A DNA stretch of 64,000 bases from Alkaliphilus metalliredigens QYMF (GTDB taxonomy: Bacteria > Bacillota > Clostridia > Peptostreptococcales > Natronincolaceae): NCBI RefSeq assembly GCF_000016985.1, contig NC_009633.1, positions 1,488,001-1,552,000 on the forward strand. The letters are read 5' to 3'. A program made the translations under genes and the position numbers. This document shows, one piece after another, positions 27,293-36,152 of the stretch (its first letter is position 1; each line of letters opens with the position of its first letter). Under the pieces are notes generated by a model that saw only the letters and a program-made list of their open reading frames with translations, was not told where the DNA came from and did no database searches.

Positions 27293-27360
27293 CCATTTCC
27301 ATGAAATTAAGAGATTTTTAAATTTTATTGCTGAAGTATCTAATTTAGAGGGGGAGACAT

Positions 27361-27957
27361 ATGGAAAATAAACAATGGAAAGTTGGAATCTTGATTTTTG
27401 ACGATGTAGAAGTTTTAGATTTTGCGGGGCCTTTTGAGGTTTTTTCTGTAACAACCATAGCAAATCAAATGAATCCTTTTCATGTTAGCACTATATCAGA
27501 GAAAGGAAATATGATTACTGCAAGAAATGGTTTAAGAGTTCAGCCAGATTATAGTTTTGAAGATATGCCTCAATTAGATATTTTAATTATTCCCGGTGGA
27601 TTAGGCGCTAGAGAGCGAGAAATACATAATGATACTTTGATAAGATGGATATCAAACCAAATTGAGAAAGTTGAACTTATGACATCTGTATGTACCGGGG
27701 CTTTATTATTAGCTAAAGCAGGTTTACTTAGAGGTAAAAAAGCAACTACTCATTGGGCTAGTCTTGAAAGATTACAAAGGGAATTTCCTGAAATTTATGT
27801 GCAACATGGTGTAAAGTTTGTTGATGAAGGAAATATTGTTACCTCAGGAGGTATTTCTGCAGGAATTAACATGTCGTTTCATATAGTCAAGAGATTGTTA
27901 GGTTCTGAGATTGCAAGACAAACTGCTAAAAGAATGGAGTATGACATAACGATATAG
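27361..27957 (+). CDS. DJ-1/PfpI family protein (isonitrile hydratase-like)
   Basis: The 198-residue protein begins with WKVGILIFDDVEVLDFAGPF and has IPGGLGAREREIHN and the nucleophile elbow MTSVCTGALLLAKAGLLRGK (Cys in SVCTGA), then ATTHWASLERL and SGGISAGINMSFHIVKRL. This is the class 1 glutamine-amidotransferase-like fold seen in isonitrile hydratases and the N-domain of GlxA-like regulators. No helix-turn-helix is attached. ATG 27361 follows GAGGGGGAG. A paralogue lies at 45389 on the other strand. Confidence 0.85.
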   Translation: MENKQWKVGILIFDDVEVLDFAGPFEVFSVTTIANQMNPFHVSTISEKGNMITARNGLRVQPDYSFEDMPQLDILIIPGGLGAREREIHNDTLIRWISNQIEKVELMTSVCTGALLLAKAGLLRGKKATTHWASLERLQREFPEIYVQHGVKFVDEGNIVTSGGISAGINMSFHIVKRLLGSEIARQTAKRMEYDITI

Positions 27958-27962
27958 GTTTA

Positions 27963-28109
27963 GGTACCCATGTAGAAAGTCGATGGATTGATGGTGTGAA
28001 GTTTCTTTACAATTATGATGAAAATAATAAATTTGAACATGTTGGAGAATTACTGGGAGTAATATACCTATCATATGAAAATTATCGAAATTTCGATGCA
28101 AGCAATTGA
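27963..28109 (+). pseudogene. Possible gene fragment without start codon
   Basis: Directly after the DJ-1 gene an open frame reads GTHVESRWIDGVKFLYNYDE and continues as coding-like sequence to TGA 28107-28109. It lacks a start codon and ribosome site. It looks like the 3' part of a degraded gene; the family is not recognised. Confidence 0.35.
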
Positions 28110-28141
28110 TTCTCAACATGATTTGAAAGGGGTGCTGCTTA

Positions 28142-28456
28142 ATGGAGTGTCCATATTGCAATAAACAAATGAGATTAAGAAATACCGAAACAGATAATTT
28201 GTTGAGCTGGACCCCTGAGGGAGAAAGCAGAAGTAGTATATCAAGATGGGCAATGAGTCCCAATTGGGTTTTAGAGGTATATAACTCAAATCAAGCTTTT
28301 CTTTTATCTTATATGGATAGAAAAGAAGTAAGTATCCAATGGTTAAGAAAAGAGCAAGAAGAAATGAAAGGTACCAATTTTAAAACTTTAGTAGTGAAAG
28401 AAAATCGCAATGATGCTATAATGCGGAGGAGAAAAATATGGAGAAAGATAAGATGA
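28142..28456 (+). CDS. Small zinc-ribbon protein (DUF6487-like N-terminus)
   Basis: MECPYCNKQM gives a CxxC knuckle typical of the N-terminus of DUF6487-type small proteins, followed by LLSWTPEGES. The rest (104 residues in all) is basic and does not clearly continue the family; only one CxxC is seen, so the C-terminal half may be diverged or frame-shifted. AAAGGGG precedes ATG 28142. It overlaps the next gene start by 19 bases, suggesting co-translation. Confidence 0.6.
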   Translation: MECPYCNKQMRLRNTETDNLLSWTPEGESRSSISRWAMSPNWVLEVYNSNQAFLLSYMDRKEVSIQWLRKEQEEMKGTNFKTLVVKENRNDAIMRRRKIWRKIR

Positions 28457-28950
28457 TAAAAGTTAGAAGGGCTGATGCAAAGGATGCCAAGGAGTATTTA
28501 ATGTTTTTACATAAGTTAGATTCTGAAACAAGCTTTATGTTATATGAACCAGGGGAAAGAGACACAAATGAAGAAGATTTAAAAAGAAAAATTCATGAAA
28601 CCAATGAAAATTCTTTGCTACTGGTAGCTGAAAGCCGGGAAAAAATAGTTGGCTTTCTATCAGCTGACAGGGAACATGTAAACAGGATTAAACATAGTGC
28701 CTATATCGTCATTGGTGTTAGGCAAAGCTTCAGGGGAAAAGGAGTTGGAAAAAGGCTATTTGAAGAATTAGACAAATGGGCAATGGAAAATGGAATTATT
28801 CGGCTTGAATTAACCGTTATGATCAATAATGAAAATGGCATTACACTTTATAGAAAAATGGGATTTAGGGTAGAGGGTATTAAAGAAAAATCTTGTTTAG
28901 TTAAGGGGGAACTGGTAGACGAATATTATATGGCAAAAATATTAAGATAA
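28438..28950 (+). CDS. GNAT-family N-acetyltransferase
   Basis: The 170-residue protein has ESREKIVGFLSADREHVNRI, then AYIVIGVRQSFRGKGVGKRL (motif A) and RLELTVMINNENGITLYRKM, ending with EGIKEKSCLVKGELVDEYYM. This is the RimJ/RimL-like or SpeG-like branch. GCGGAGGAG gives a good ribosome site for ATG 28438. It is similar to the product at 5623. The acceptor is unknown. Confidence 0.85.
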   Translation: MEKDKMIKVRRADAKDAKEYLMFLHKLDSETSFMLYEPGERDTNEEDLKRKIHETNENSLLLVAESREKIVGFLSADREHVNRIKHSAYIVIGVRQSFRGKGVGKRLFEELDKWAMENGIIRLELTVMINNENGITLYRKMGFRVEGIKEKSCLVKGELVDEYYMAKILR

Positions 28951-29109
28951 AGGGTCATAAATGAAAGAAAAGCACGTAATAAAGATATTATCCAAAGTAA
29001 TAAGCTGTACTAAATAGTCTTCCTATCAAAAACATTTGGTTATTAGAGTGGACCACTCTATCTATAGACAAGTTATTTAGTAAGAATCCAATTTCATTAG
29101 GCTGAACCC

Positions 29110-29490
29110 TTGATGATGTTCTTGAATAAAACCACACAGGGTACCCCAATTATAGTAGAAAATGAAAATCTTGTCTTTGATTTCTCTGGTTCCAGTGAAT
29201 TTAGCTATAGCATTGAAGGCAGGGTGACTGCAACCTATGAAATGCATAACCCAACAAATGACCTCCAATCTGTACAAATGGCATTTCCCTTTGTAGGAAG
29301 GTTAGATAGTCTTTTACCAGAGGATATCGTCATAACTGTTGATGATAGCATGGTGCCCTACGAAATATATATCAGGGATGTCGTTGAAAGTCAAGGATAT
29401 GTCCAGCAAGAGGACCGAGAAATAAATTTTGATTTTCAAAGGATTGTGAGTACCATCACAAAGGAGACTTATAAAGGCGAAAACTTTTAA
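29110..29490 (+). pseudogene. Truncated 5' part of a larger gene of unknown function
   Basis: The 126 residues include VTATYEMHNPTNDLQSVQMA followed by FPFVGRLDSLLPEDI, a beta-rich extracytoplasmic-looking pattern. The frame ends EGENF-like without a natural C-terminal domain, and a repeat-like hairpin begins about 55 bases later. I recall similar sequence as the N-terminal part of much longer Clostridial membrane-associated proteins, so this is probably a truncated gene. No ribosome site is evident before ATG 29110. Confidence 0.5.
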
Positions 29491-29544
29491 ATAAATCCGA
29501 ATCATGATGATTGTGGACGTTAAGGAAAAATCACCCAACAGGGA

Positions 29545-29587
29545 GGTCACTGAAAAAGTCATATAATTATGATTTTTTTCAGTGGCC
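29545..29587. repeat. Long imperfect inverted repeat, terminator or MITE-like relic
   Basis: GGTCACTGAAAAAGTCATA pairs with TATGATTTTTTTCAGTGGCC around TAAT. The left arm shares CACTGAAAAAGTCAT with the hairpin at 221-252. It may terminate transcription, but the sequence conservation at two distant sites suggests a dispersed element or IS-end relic. Confidence 0.6.
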
Positions 29588-29698
29588 TTGCATTTTCATG
29601 ATTTTTATTTTAAAGAAGGGAACATGAGACATCATAGCGAATACGAAACAAAGTGAATATAATTGTCAATCCTAAGATTAAGTGGAGTGTGAAGTGAA

Positions 29699-30373
29699 AT
29701 GTATAAAATATTAATTATAGAGGACGATGATACCATCTCTTCAATCATTAAAGATAATTTAGAAAAATGGGGGTATCAAACTATAAAGGTTTTAGACTTT
29801 AGTAATATTCTTGCAAATTATACCTCCTTTGAACCTCATCTCGTGTTAATGGATATTAATCTACCCTATTATGATGGTTTTTATTGGTGTGCAAAGATTA
29901 GAGAACTGTCTAATATCCCTATCGTGTTTATTTCTTCTCGGGATACCGATGGAGATAAAATACGAGCCATAGCACAGGGAGGAGATGATTATATCGAAAA
30001 GCCCTTTTCCATGGACTTACTCATTGCAAAAATACAGGCAACACTACGACGGTCATATTCATACAGTGACCAAACCCTAAATGTACTGCAGTACCGTGAT
30101 CTAATTTTAAATGTAGAGCGGCTGGAAGTATTTTGTGGTAAAAGGGAAATCGAGCTGACTCCCAATGAATGCAAGATAGTAACTTTGTTGATTAGAAACC
30201 ATGGTAATATTGTTACCCGGACACGTCTGATGAAGGCTTTATGGGATGATGAAAGCTTTGTGGATGATAATACCCTCACGGTCAATATCAATCGCTTGCG
30301 TAGAAAATTAGAAGAAATTGGACTTGAAGGATATGTAAAGACCATTAAAGGGGAAGGATATCGATTAATATGA
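29699..30373 (+). CDS. OmpR-family response regulator, BceR-like
   Basis: The 224-residue regulator has a receiver domain with acidic pocket EDD (8-10), phosphoacceptor D52 in LMDINLPYYDG, and K in YIEKPFS. A winged-helix output domain follows, with ELTPNECKIVTLLIRNHGNI and VDDNTLTVNINRLRRKLEEI. Its stop overlaps the kinase start by four bases (ATGA). Followed by kinase, ATPase and permease genes, it fits the Bce/Psd modules that respond to cell-wall-active peptides. Promoter targets likely include the ABC genes downstream. Confidence 0.9.
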   Translation: MYKILIIEDDDTISSIIKDNLEKWGYQTIKVLDFSNILANYTSFEPHLVLMDINLPYYDGFYWCAKIRELSNIPIVFISSRDTDGDKIRAIAQGGDDYIEKPFSMDLLIAKIQATLRRSYSYSDQTLNVLQYRDLILNVERLEVFCGKREIELTPNECKIVTLLIRNHGNIVTRTRLMKALWDDESFVDDNTLTVNINRLRRKLEEIGLEGYVKTIKGEGYRLI

Positions 30374-31398
30374 ATTTTATAGAATATGTAAAAGAAAGAT
30401 GGATCACCTATTTATATATCATGCTAGCCTTCACATTCTCTCTAGTAGTTTACTTATTAGACAAAAGTTTTAATATTAGTCAGTCAAATGCCAATTATAT
30501 CATGACGGGATGGGGTTTGCTATTTATGACCTTTGTAGCACTCGATTATGGGATTTTTAATTCTCGGGTAAAAAGGTTTATGCGGTATTGTGATTTAAAG
30601 GCTTCTTTTGAGGAGTTGGATGACTTTGCATATCCTACAGATAAGATATATGCAGCACTTGTACATAACTTAGTAGTGGAGTATGAACAGTACAAGGCGG
30701 ATATAGATACGAAAGCAACAGAGGAACTGGAATTTATTACAAAGTGGATCCATGATGTGAAGGTACCCATCTCTGCTGCTAGATTGACATTAGAAAATCA
30801 TGAGCATGATCTCTCTAGAGACTTGTATCAAAGTATTGATACAGAAATGTTTGCCATAGAAGAGTCAGTACAGCGGGTTTTTTATGAACTGAAAAGCAAT
30901 CGATTTTATGATGACTATAAAATTCAAAAGGTGAGTACTAAAAGACTCATTGCCCATGCCCTCAAGGGATATTCAAACTTTTTTAGCTATAATAAGATCC
31001 AAATTTCCATTGAAGGAGAGATGTATCAAGTTTTGACAGATGAAAAATGGAGCGGATATATCTTATCTCAAATCATATCTAATGCTGTGAAATATACGCC
31101 ATATGGTGGGCACATCATCATCAATGCAAGAAAGAATGATAATGAAATTACCTTATCGATAAAAAATAGTGGCAAGGGTATTTTAGGGAAGGATATAGGG
31201 CAAGTATTCAATAAGGGATATACATCATCAGAAAATAGAAGTGGAATGAAGGCCACGGGCTATGGATTATATTTATCAAAAAAACTGAGCAATATGCTAG
31301 GACATCGGTTAACGGCGGAATCTCAATATGGTGAATATGCCATCTTTAACTTAACATTTATCGAAAATGAAACCATACATCATGTGACGAAAATGTAA
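30370..31398 (+). CDS. Intramembrane-sensing histidine kinase, BceS-like
   Basis: Two helices (about 13-30 and 40-60) flank a very short extracellular loop, so there is no sensor domain. The dimerisation box is FITKWIHDVKVPISAARL with H128, and the ATPase has ISNAVKYTPYGGHI, GKGILGKDIGQVFNKGYTS and KATGYGLYLSK. This is the architecture of BceS-type kinases, which sense through their partner ABC transporter. 342 residues, normal length. It is translationally coupled to the regulator. Confidence 0.92.
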   Translation: MNFIEYVKERWITYLYIMLAFTFSLVVYLLDKSFNISQSNANYIMTGWGLLFMTFVALDYGIFNSRVKRFMRYCDLKASFEELDDFAYPTDKIYAALVHNLVVEYEQYKADIDTKATEELEFITKWIHDVKVPISAARLTLENHEHDLSRDLYQSIDTEMFAIEESVQRVFYELKSNRFYDDYKIQKVSTKRLIAHALKGYSNFFSYNKIQISIEGEMYQVLTDEKWSGYILSQIISNAVKYTPYGGHIIINARKNDNEITLSIKNSGKGILGKDIGQVFNKGYTSSENRSGMKATGYGLYLSKKLSNMLGHRLTAESQYGEYAIFNLTFIENETIHHVTKM

Positions 31399-31490
31399 GA
31401 TACACATTCAAATTGTAAGCTAATTCAATTCATCAATTCTCCATGCTAAGATATAATAATCTCATAATAAAGAACATGGAGGTTGAAAAA

Positions 31491-32249
31491 ATGCAAATAA
31501 TAAAGGCAGAAAATATCAGCAAAACATATGGAAGTAAGAAAAATGCTAAGCAATATAGGGCTCTAAAGAGCATAAGCTTTGAAGTAAATGAAGGGGAATT
31601 TATTGGTGTCATGGGGGCATCTGGGTCTGGAAAAACAACACTGCTTAACATACTAGGTAGTATTGATAAACCAACAAGCGGTAAATTTATAATGGATGGT
31701 CATGACATTGCAACACTTAATAAAAATCAGCTTGCTAAGCACAGAATGGAAAATATTGGTTTTATCTTTCAAGACTATAATTTGCTTGAAACCATGACAC
31801 TTAAAGAAAATATTATTTTACCATTAGCATTGAGGGGGATCAAGGCAAATGTCATGGAGGAGAAGCTTTTTAACTTTGCCAGAGATTTAGGAATTATGGA
31901 AGTGCTAGATAAATATCCTTATGAAGTTTCTGGAGGAGAGCAGCAACGGGCTGCAGCATGTCGTGCCCTGATTACAAATCCAAAGATGATTCTTGCGGAT
32001 GAACCCACAGGTAATCTTGACTCAAAATCAGGAAAAGAGCTGCTCAACCTTTTAACATTTATAAACAAAGAATATAAAGCCACGATTCTATTGGTAACCC
32101 ATGATGTCTTTGCCGCAAGCTATTGTCAGAAAATCATGTTTATCCGCGATGGAGAGATACACAATGAATTGTATGCAGGAGATAATAAAAAACAATTTTT
32201 TGATGCCATTATTGATGTGATGAGTGTTATTGGAGGTGAGGAAAAGTGA
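31491..32249 (+). CDS. ABC transporter ATPase of a Bce-type peptide-antibiotic module
   Basis: ATG 31491 follows GGAGG (31478-31482). The 252-residue ATPase has Walker [10 protein letters not shown], signature [14 protein letters not shown], Walker [12 protein letters not shown] and the switch histidine in LVTHD. It is MacB/LolD-like, the class that partners with FtsX-fold permeases. Its stop overlaps the permease start. A 90-base gap separates it from the kinase, and a separate BceR-responsive promoter there is plausible but no clear box was identified. Confidence 0.9.
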   Translation: MQIIKAENISKTYGSKKNAKQYRALKSISFEVNEGEFIGVMGASGSGKTTLLNILGSIDKPTSGKFIMDGHDIATLNKNQLAKHRMENIGFIFQDYNLLETMTLKENIILPLALRGIKANVMEEKLFNFARDLGIMEVLDKYPYEVSGGEQQRAAACRALITNPKMILADEPTGNLDSKSGKELLNLLTFINKEYKATILLVTHDVFAASYCQKIMFIRDGEIHNELYAGDNKKQFFDAIIDVMSVIGGEEK

Positions 32250-34228
32250 ATTTGACCTCATTAGCCATTCGAAACATAAAGAGGAATTTAAAAAAATATA
32301 TGATGTATTTTTTTTCCCTAACATTTAGTGTATTTACGGCATATTCATTTCTTGCTTTGATTCAGAATCAACAAGTTATGACGGCTTTTACCTATGATAT
32401 TAGATATCGGTCAATGCTGTCAACTTTTGGTGTCATCATCATGGTATTTGTAATGTTCTTTTTAATAAATTCCAATAACAGCTTTATAAAAGCAAGAAAG
32501 AAAGAGATTTCTACCTATGCCTTGTTTGGCATGAAAAATGGAAAGATAGGGAAGCTGCTTTTCGTGGAGACCATGATAGTTGGTTTTACAGCTCTTGTTA
32601 TGGGAATAGGTACAGGTATATTCTTTTCAAAATTGACAGCAATGATTCTATTGAATATCTCCTTGGCTGCCTTTACTGGTGATATTAGCTTTACTGTGGA
32701 TTTAAAGGCCATTTATACAACTATTGTGCTATTTATATCCATATTCTCTATAATGGGCTTAACAGGTCTGAGAGTGATTAATAAATTTGAATTAGTGGAT
32801 TTATTTAAGGCTGATGAAATATCAGAGGGTAAGTCTGAAGGCTCAACCACCCTATTAATTTTATCCCTTATATTGATTGGGACGGGCTATTATTTAGCTG
32901 CCAGTGGCGATCCGCAGCGGGTTGTGATGGCTGCCATCCCTATATTACTTCTTGTTATTACAGGAACTTATCTATTTTTCTGGGGCGGATTACCCAAGGT
33001 TTTAAACTTGATGAAAAGGAATAAAAATAGTTACTATCAAGGTGTTAATCTCATATCTACTTCAGCATTTTCTCATAGAATGAGATCCATTGGATCTTTG
33101 ATGGCCACCATTGCAGTATTATCTGCCGTTGCCACTACTGCAATTGCAACGGGATTTACACTTTACACAAATATAGAAAAAGACACATATGATACCATTG
33201 GTTATGATATATATTTCTATGGGGGGCAAGAAATAGTGATGGAGGATATATATGCCGCCTTTGAAAAAAACGGTGTTAAAATCACAGGCGAATATACTAC
33301 TGATCGATACACATCAGCTCCCGAGATGGAAAGAGTGGATGTAGGTGGTAATCAGTATATATCTAGTGAAGAAAATTACTTTAGGGTATATTCTGAATCT
33401 ATTTACAACAACTTAATTTCTTTATCAAAAAGTGAATTAAAGCCTACTGATATAAACCCTGGTGAAGCAATGTATGTACATCAATATATGACCACGCCAG
33501 CTATTAATAAAGGGATTGAAAATGGGATTGTGGAACAAAAATTGACTTTCTCTAATCAAGATATACAAATAACTAAGACACTGCGTTCGGGGATCCTTGC
33601 CTTTGGGGCATTGCATACCATTATCTTAAATGACGATGATTTTGATGCACTTCTTCAAAGTGGAGACATTTCAAATCTTAATGAAAATGGAACGCCTTAT
33701 GATCAGGTGACTGTATTCAATTACGAAAATCCTTTGCAATCTCATGAATTAAGTGGTGAATTAACACAAATACTGTCGGGTAAAGTAGGAAGCTTTAGAA
33801 TTGCATATAATCATTACACTGAGTCTCTAGAAATTTTTGGTCTCGTATGCTTTATTGGCTTTTTTATGAGTGCTGTATTTATATTGATGACAGCAAGTCT
33901 TTTATATTTTAAGCAAGTCATGGCAGCAGAGGAAGAACGACATCAATATATAATTTTAAGAAAAATTGGTATGAATAGTGAGGTTGAGAAAACGGTCATT
34001 GCCAAGAGATTACTTCCCGTTTTTTTGATTCCCCTTGTGATGGGTATTGTCCATAGTATATTTGCCATGAAGACCGCTGACACCATTGTATTTTCCAACA
34101 TAATACCTGTTGAAAATTCTTATTTAACCGTTCTTGCCTTTTCAGCTGTGATGTACGGTGCATATGCAATGGTATATGGAATATTTTACTTTATAACAAA
34201 GGAACAATATTCCAAAATCGTTAGGTAG
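32246..34228 (+). CDS. FtsX-domain ABC permease, BceB-like
   Basis: The GTG start at 32246 overlaps the ATPase stop. The 660-residue protein has about ten hydrophobic segments in the BceB layout: one helix near the N-terminus, FtsX block, paired helices, a large extracellular domain (about residues 310-525) and three C-terminal helices with MAAEEERHQYIILRKIGM. The extracellular domain is what binds or senses the peptide antibiotic in this family. Together with 29699-32249 it forms a complete sensing and resistance module. The specific peptide is unknown. Confidence 0.9.
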   Translation: MNLTSLAIRNIKRNLKKYMMYFFSLTFSVFTAYSFLALIQNQQVMTAFTYDIRYRSMLSTFGVIIMVFVMFFLINSNNSFIKARKKEISTYALFGMKNGKIGKLLFVETMIVGFTALVMGIGTGIFFSKLTAMILLNISLAAFTGDISFTVDLKAIYTTIVLFISIFSIMGLTGLRVINKFELVDLFKADEISEGKSEGSTTLLILSLILIGTGYYLAASGDPQRVVMAAIPILLLVITGTYLFFWGGLPKVLNLMKRNKNSYYQGVNLISTSAFSHRMRSIGSLMATIAVLSAVATTAIATGFTLYTNIEKDTYDTIGYDIYFYGGQEIVMEDIYAAFEKNGVKITGEYTTDRYTSAPEMERVDVGGNQYISSEENYFRVYSESIYNNLISLSKSELKPTDINPGEAMYVHQYMTTPAINKGIENGIVEQKLTFSNQDIQITKTLRSGILAFGALHTIILNDDDFDALLQSGDISNLNENGTPYDQVTVFNYENPLQSHELSGELTQILSGKVGSFRIAYNHYTESLEIFGLVCFIGFFMSAVFILMTASLLYFKQVMAAEEERHQYIILRKIGMNSEVEKTVIAKRLLPVFLIPLVMGIVHSIFAMKTADTIVFSNIIPVENSYLTVLAFSAVMYGAYAMVYGIFYFITKEQYSKIVR

Positions 34229-34350
34229 TAGATTTCTTTAGTAAAGCAAGTATTAGTAAAAGAGGAATTCATGGTTGATTATCGAAAACCATGATGAGAT
34301 AGAGAAGATGTACATTAAAATATATGTTCAAATCATAGGATACAGGTAAT

Positions 34351-34386
34351 AAAATCACGCTGGGTCTCGGACCCCGCGTGATTTCA
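34351..34386. terminator. Bidirectional terminator between permease and peroxiredoxin genes
   Basis: AAATCACGC pairs with GCGTGATTT, and inside it GGGTC pairs with GACCC around TCG. It lies between convergent genes. Confidence 0.85.
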
Positions 34387-34420
34387 TTGGAGCGGGTTTG
34401 AACCCACCATGTACTATATA

Positions 34421-35140
34421 TTAATCTTCAAATGCCTCGCTGACCTTCCAAACCTTCCACACATTACCCACAAGATCTGGTCCAGGCTTCAAGGTTGTTT
34501 TTCCTGGTTTCCAGCCGGAAGGGGCAACCTCTCCACCCTTTGTTTCTCTGACTAATTGAAACGCCTTGACTTGTCTGATAGACTCTTCTACATTTCTTCC
34601 CACAGGTGGTGTCAGTACTTCATATCCTTGAACGTTGCCATCTGGATCTATTATAAATCTTCCCCTTGTCTCTACGCCACTATCCTCATCATATATGCCA
34701 TACATTTTTCCGATTCTGCCATCTTGGTCGGATAGCATCGGATAAGGGATATCCTTATCAATCATTTTGGATAATTCATGATCATTCCACATTTTGTGGA
34801 CGAATACAGAGTCTACACTCATGGATAAAACCTGTACATCTAAGGCTTTAAGCTCTGGATATTTTTCAGCAACTGCTGAAATTTCTGTTGCTCAGACAAA
34901 GGTGAAGTCTCCTGGATAAAAACATAATAATACCCATTTTCCTTTATAATCTTCTAAACTGACATTGACAAATTTCCCCTCATGAAAAGCTGGGGCAGTA
35001 AACAATGGTGCTGGTTTTCCTACTCTTATCATATTTTGCTCCTCCTCTTTTTTCTCAGTTTTTACTGTTTCATGTACATTTTCTTCTGGTTTTGCCATCA
35101 ATTCTGGCCTTACACAACCTGCTTTGATTTCTTCAGTCAA
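34421..35140 (-). CDS. prxU: Selenocysteine-containing peroxiredoxin (AhpC/TSA family), TGA read as Sec
   Basis: Two same-frame halves are separated only by TGA at 34894-34892. The join reads [20 protein letters not shown], so the stop replaces the peroxidatic cysteine of the peroxiredoxin motif PGDFTFVC-TEI (residue 83). A hairpin starts 10 bases after the TGA. The downstream half keeps conserved family sequence ([38 protein letters not shown]) and extends to 239 residues, so it is under selection and not a relic. TTG 35140 has GGAGGT 6 bases upstream; an alternative is ATG 35032 behind GAGGAGG. The enzyme reduces peroxides in the cytosol. Cys9 and Cys73 are the only cysteines. Confidence 0.9.
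34862..34894 (-). promoter_or_regulatory. Sec codon with bacterial SECIS-like hairpin
   Basis: After TGA (34894-34892), TTTCAGC pairs with GCTGAAA around loop AGTT; the loop G lies 19 bases after the stop codon. Position and a G in a small apical loop fit bacterial SECIS elements that recruit SelB. Fold is by eye. Confidence 0.75.
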
Positions 35141-35283
35141 AAATACACCTCCCATTATTTTTTCAAATAGCAATCACACTCATTATAGATATTCTTGATT
35201 AAAAAATACCCATTAAATGACTTTTAAACCCAGGTAATAGGAAGAATTTTCAAAATAGCATCGTGATTCAATAAATATAAAGA

Positions 35284-35362
35284 GCATATGCCTAAAATGG
35301 TTGTTGACATATGCCCAAAATGGAGTATAATTAAAACCATAAAAGGCATATGCCTATAATGA
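35284..35362 (+). promoter_or_regulatory. Promoter with three operator-like repeats (CATATGCC-N-A-AATG)
   Basis: Seventeen-base copies lie at 35284-35300 (GCATATGCCTAAAATGG), 35307-35323 (ACATATGCCCAAAATGG) and 35346-35362 (GCATATGCCTATAATGA). The second overlaps -35 TTGACA (35304-35309), and -10 TATAAT (35326-35331) follows after 16 bases. The third lies downstream of the -10. Repression by a bound regulator, probably the adjacent DUF134 protein, is inferred. Confidence 0.7.
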
Positions 35363-35380
35363 TAAGGGGGATTTTTACAA

Positions 35381-35731
35381 ATGCCAAGGCCAAAAAAATG
35401 GAGAAAAGTATGTTGTTTACCGGAAAGCAATTTATTTGGACCATTAACACCACATTATCGTGACCGTGAAATCATTATGATGACCGTTGAAGAATATGAA
35501 GCGGTTCGCTTGATTGATTTAGAAGGCATGAATCAGGAAGAATGTGCTGAAAAAATGAATGTGGCTCGAACCACAGCTCAGAGGATTTATAATGATGCTA
35601 AAAAGAAAATTGCTGATGCACTAGTTAATGGGAAAATAATTAAGATTGAAGGAGGAGATTACAAGCTTTGCAGCGATAGTGAACCCATGTATGAATGTGG
35701 AGGATGCCGAAGACATAGCTGTGGTACCTAA
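35381..35731 (+). CDS. DUF134 helix-turn-helix regulator
   Basis: The 116-residue protein starts [20 protein letters not shown] and contains [20 protein letters not shown] followed by the recognition helix [20 protein letters not shown], all features of DUF134 (PF02001). The tail has CGGCRRHSC, a likely metal site. Such genes typically head clusters of NifX-like and MinD-like genes, as here. It sits behind the repeat-bearing promoter and probably regulates itself and the following operon. AAGGGGG precedes ATG 35381. Confidence 0.88.
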
Positions 35732-35783
35732 GAAAATCCATTGATGATTGTGATGAGATCGAAATAATAGAGGAGGAATTCTA

Positions 35784-36152
35784 ATGAAAATAGTAATGCC
35801 AGTAGATGATAAAACAATGGAAACCAGTGTATGCCAATCCTTTGGCCGTACACCTTACTTCTTAATTTATGAGACAGAGACCAAAGAACATACTTTTATT
35901 GATAATAGTGGAGCAGCTAGTCAAGGTGGTGCAGGGATCAAAGCGGCACAGGTGATTGTAGATCAAAAGGCAGAAGTATTATTGACACCAAGATGTGGAG
36001 AAAATGCAGCAGAAGTTATTAAAGCAGCCAATATTTCTATTTATAAAACCATGAACCAATCGGTTCAAAATAATATCAACGCATACAATACGGGGACGTT
36101 ACCCTTGCTAACAGAAATCCATGCAGGATTCCATAATCATGGAGGGAACTAA
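35784..36152 (+). CDS. NifX/NifB-like (dinitrogenase FeMo-cofactor-binding fold) protein 1
   Basis: The 122-residue protein begins MKIVMPVDDKTMETSVCQSF and has GRTPYFLIYETETKEHTFID then GIKAAQVIVDQKAEVLLTPR, matching the Nitro_FeMo-Co family (PF02579). No nitrogenase genes are nearby, so it is of the non-nitrogenase branch, which in other anaerobes includes metal-sulfur-cluster-binding orange-protein-type members. AGGAGG precedes ATG 35784. Its stop is at 36152, two bases from the apparent start region of the next gene. Confidence 0.88.
   Translation: MKIVMPVDDKTMETSVCQSFGRTPYFLIYETETKEHTFIDNSGAASQGGAGIKAAQVIVDQKAEVLLTPRCGENAAEVIKAANISIYKTMNQSVQNNINAYNTGTLPLLTEIHAGFHNHGGN

Noticed and set aside
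34421-34822. Reading the downstream peroxiredoxin half as a separate gene
   Set aside because: It lacks the active site and a ribosome site, and joins the upstream half in the same frame at a single TGA with perfect motif continuity.
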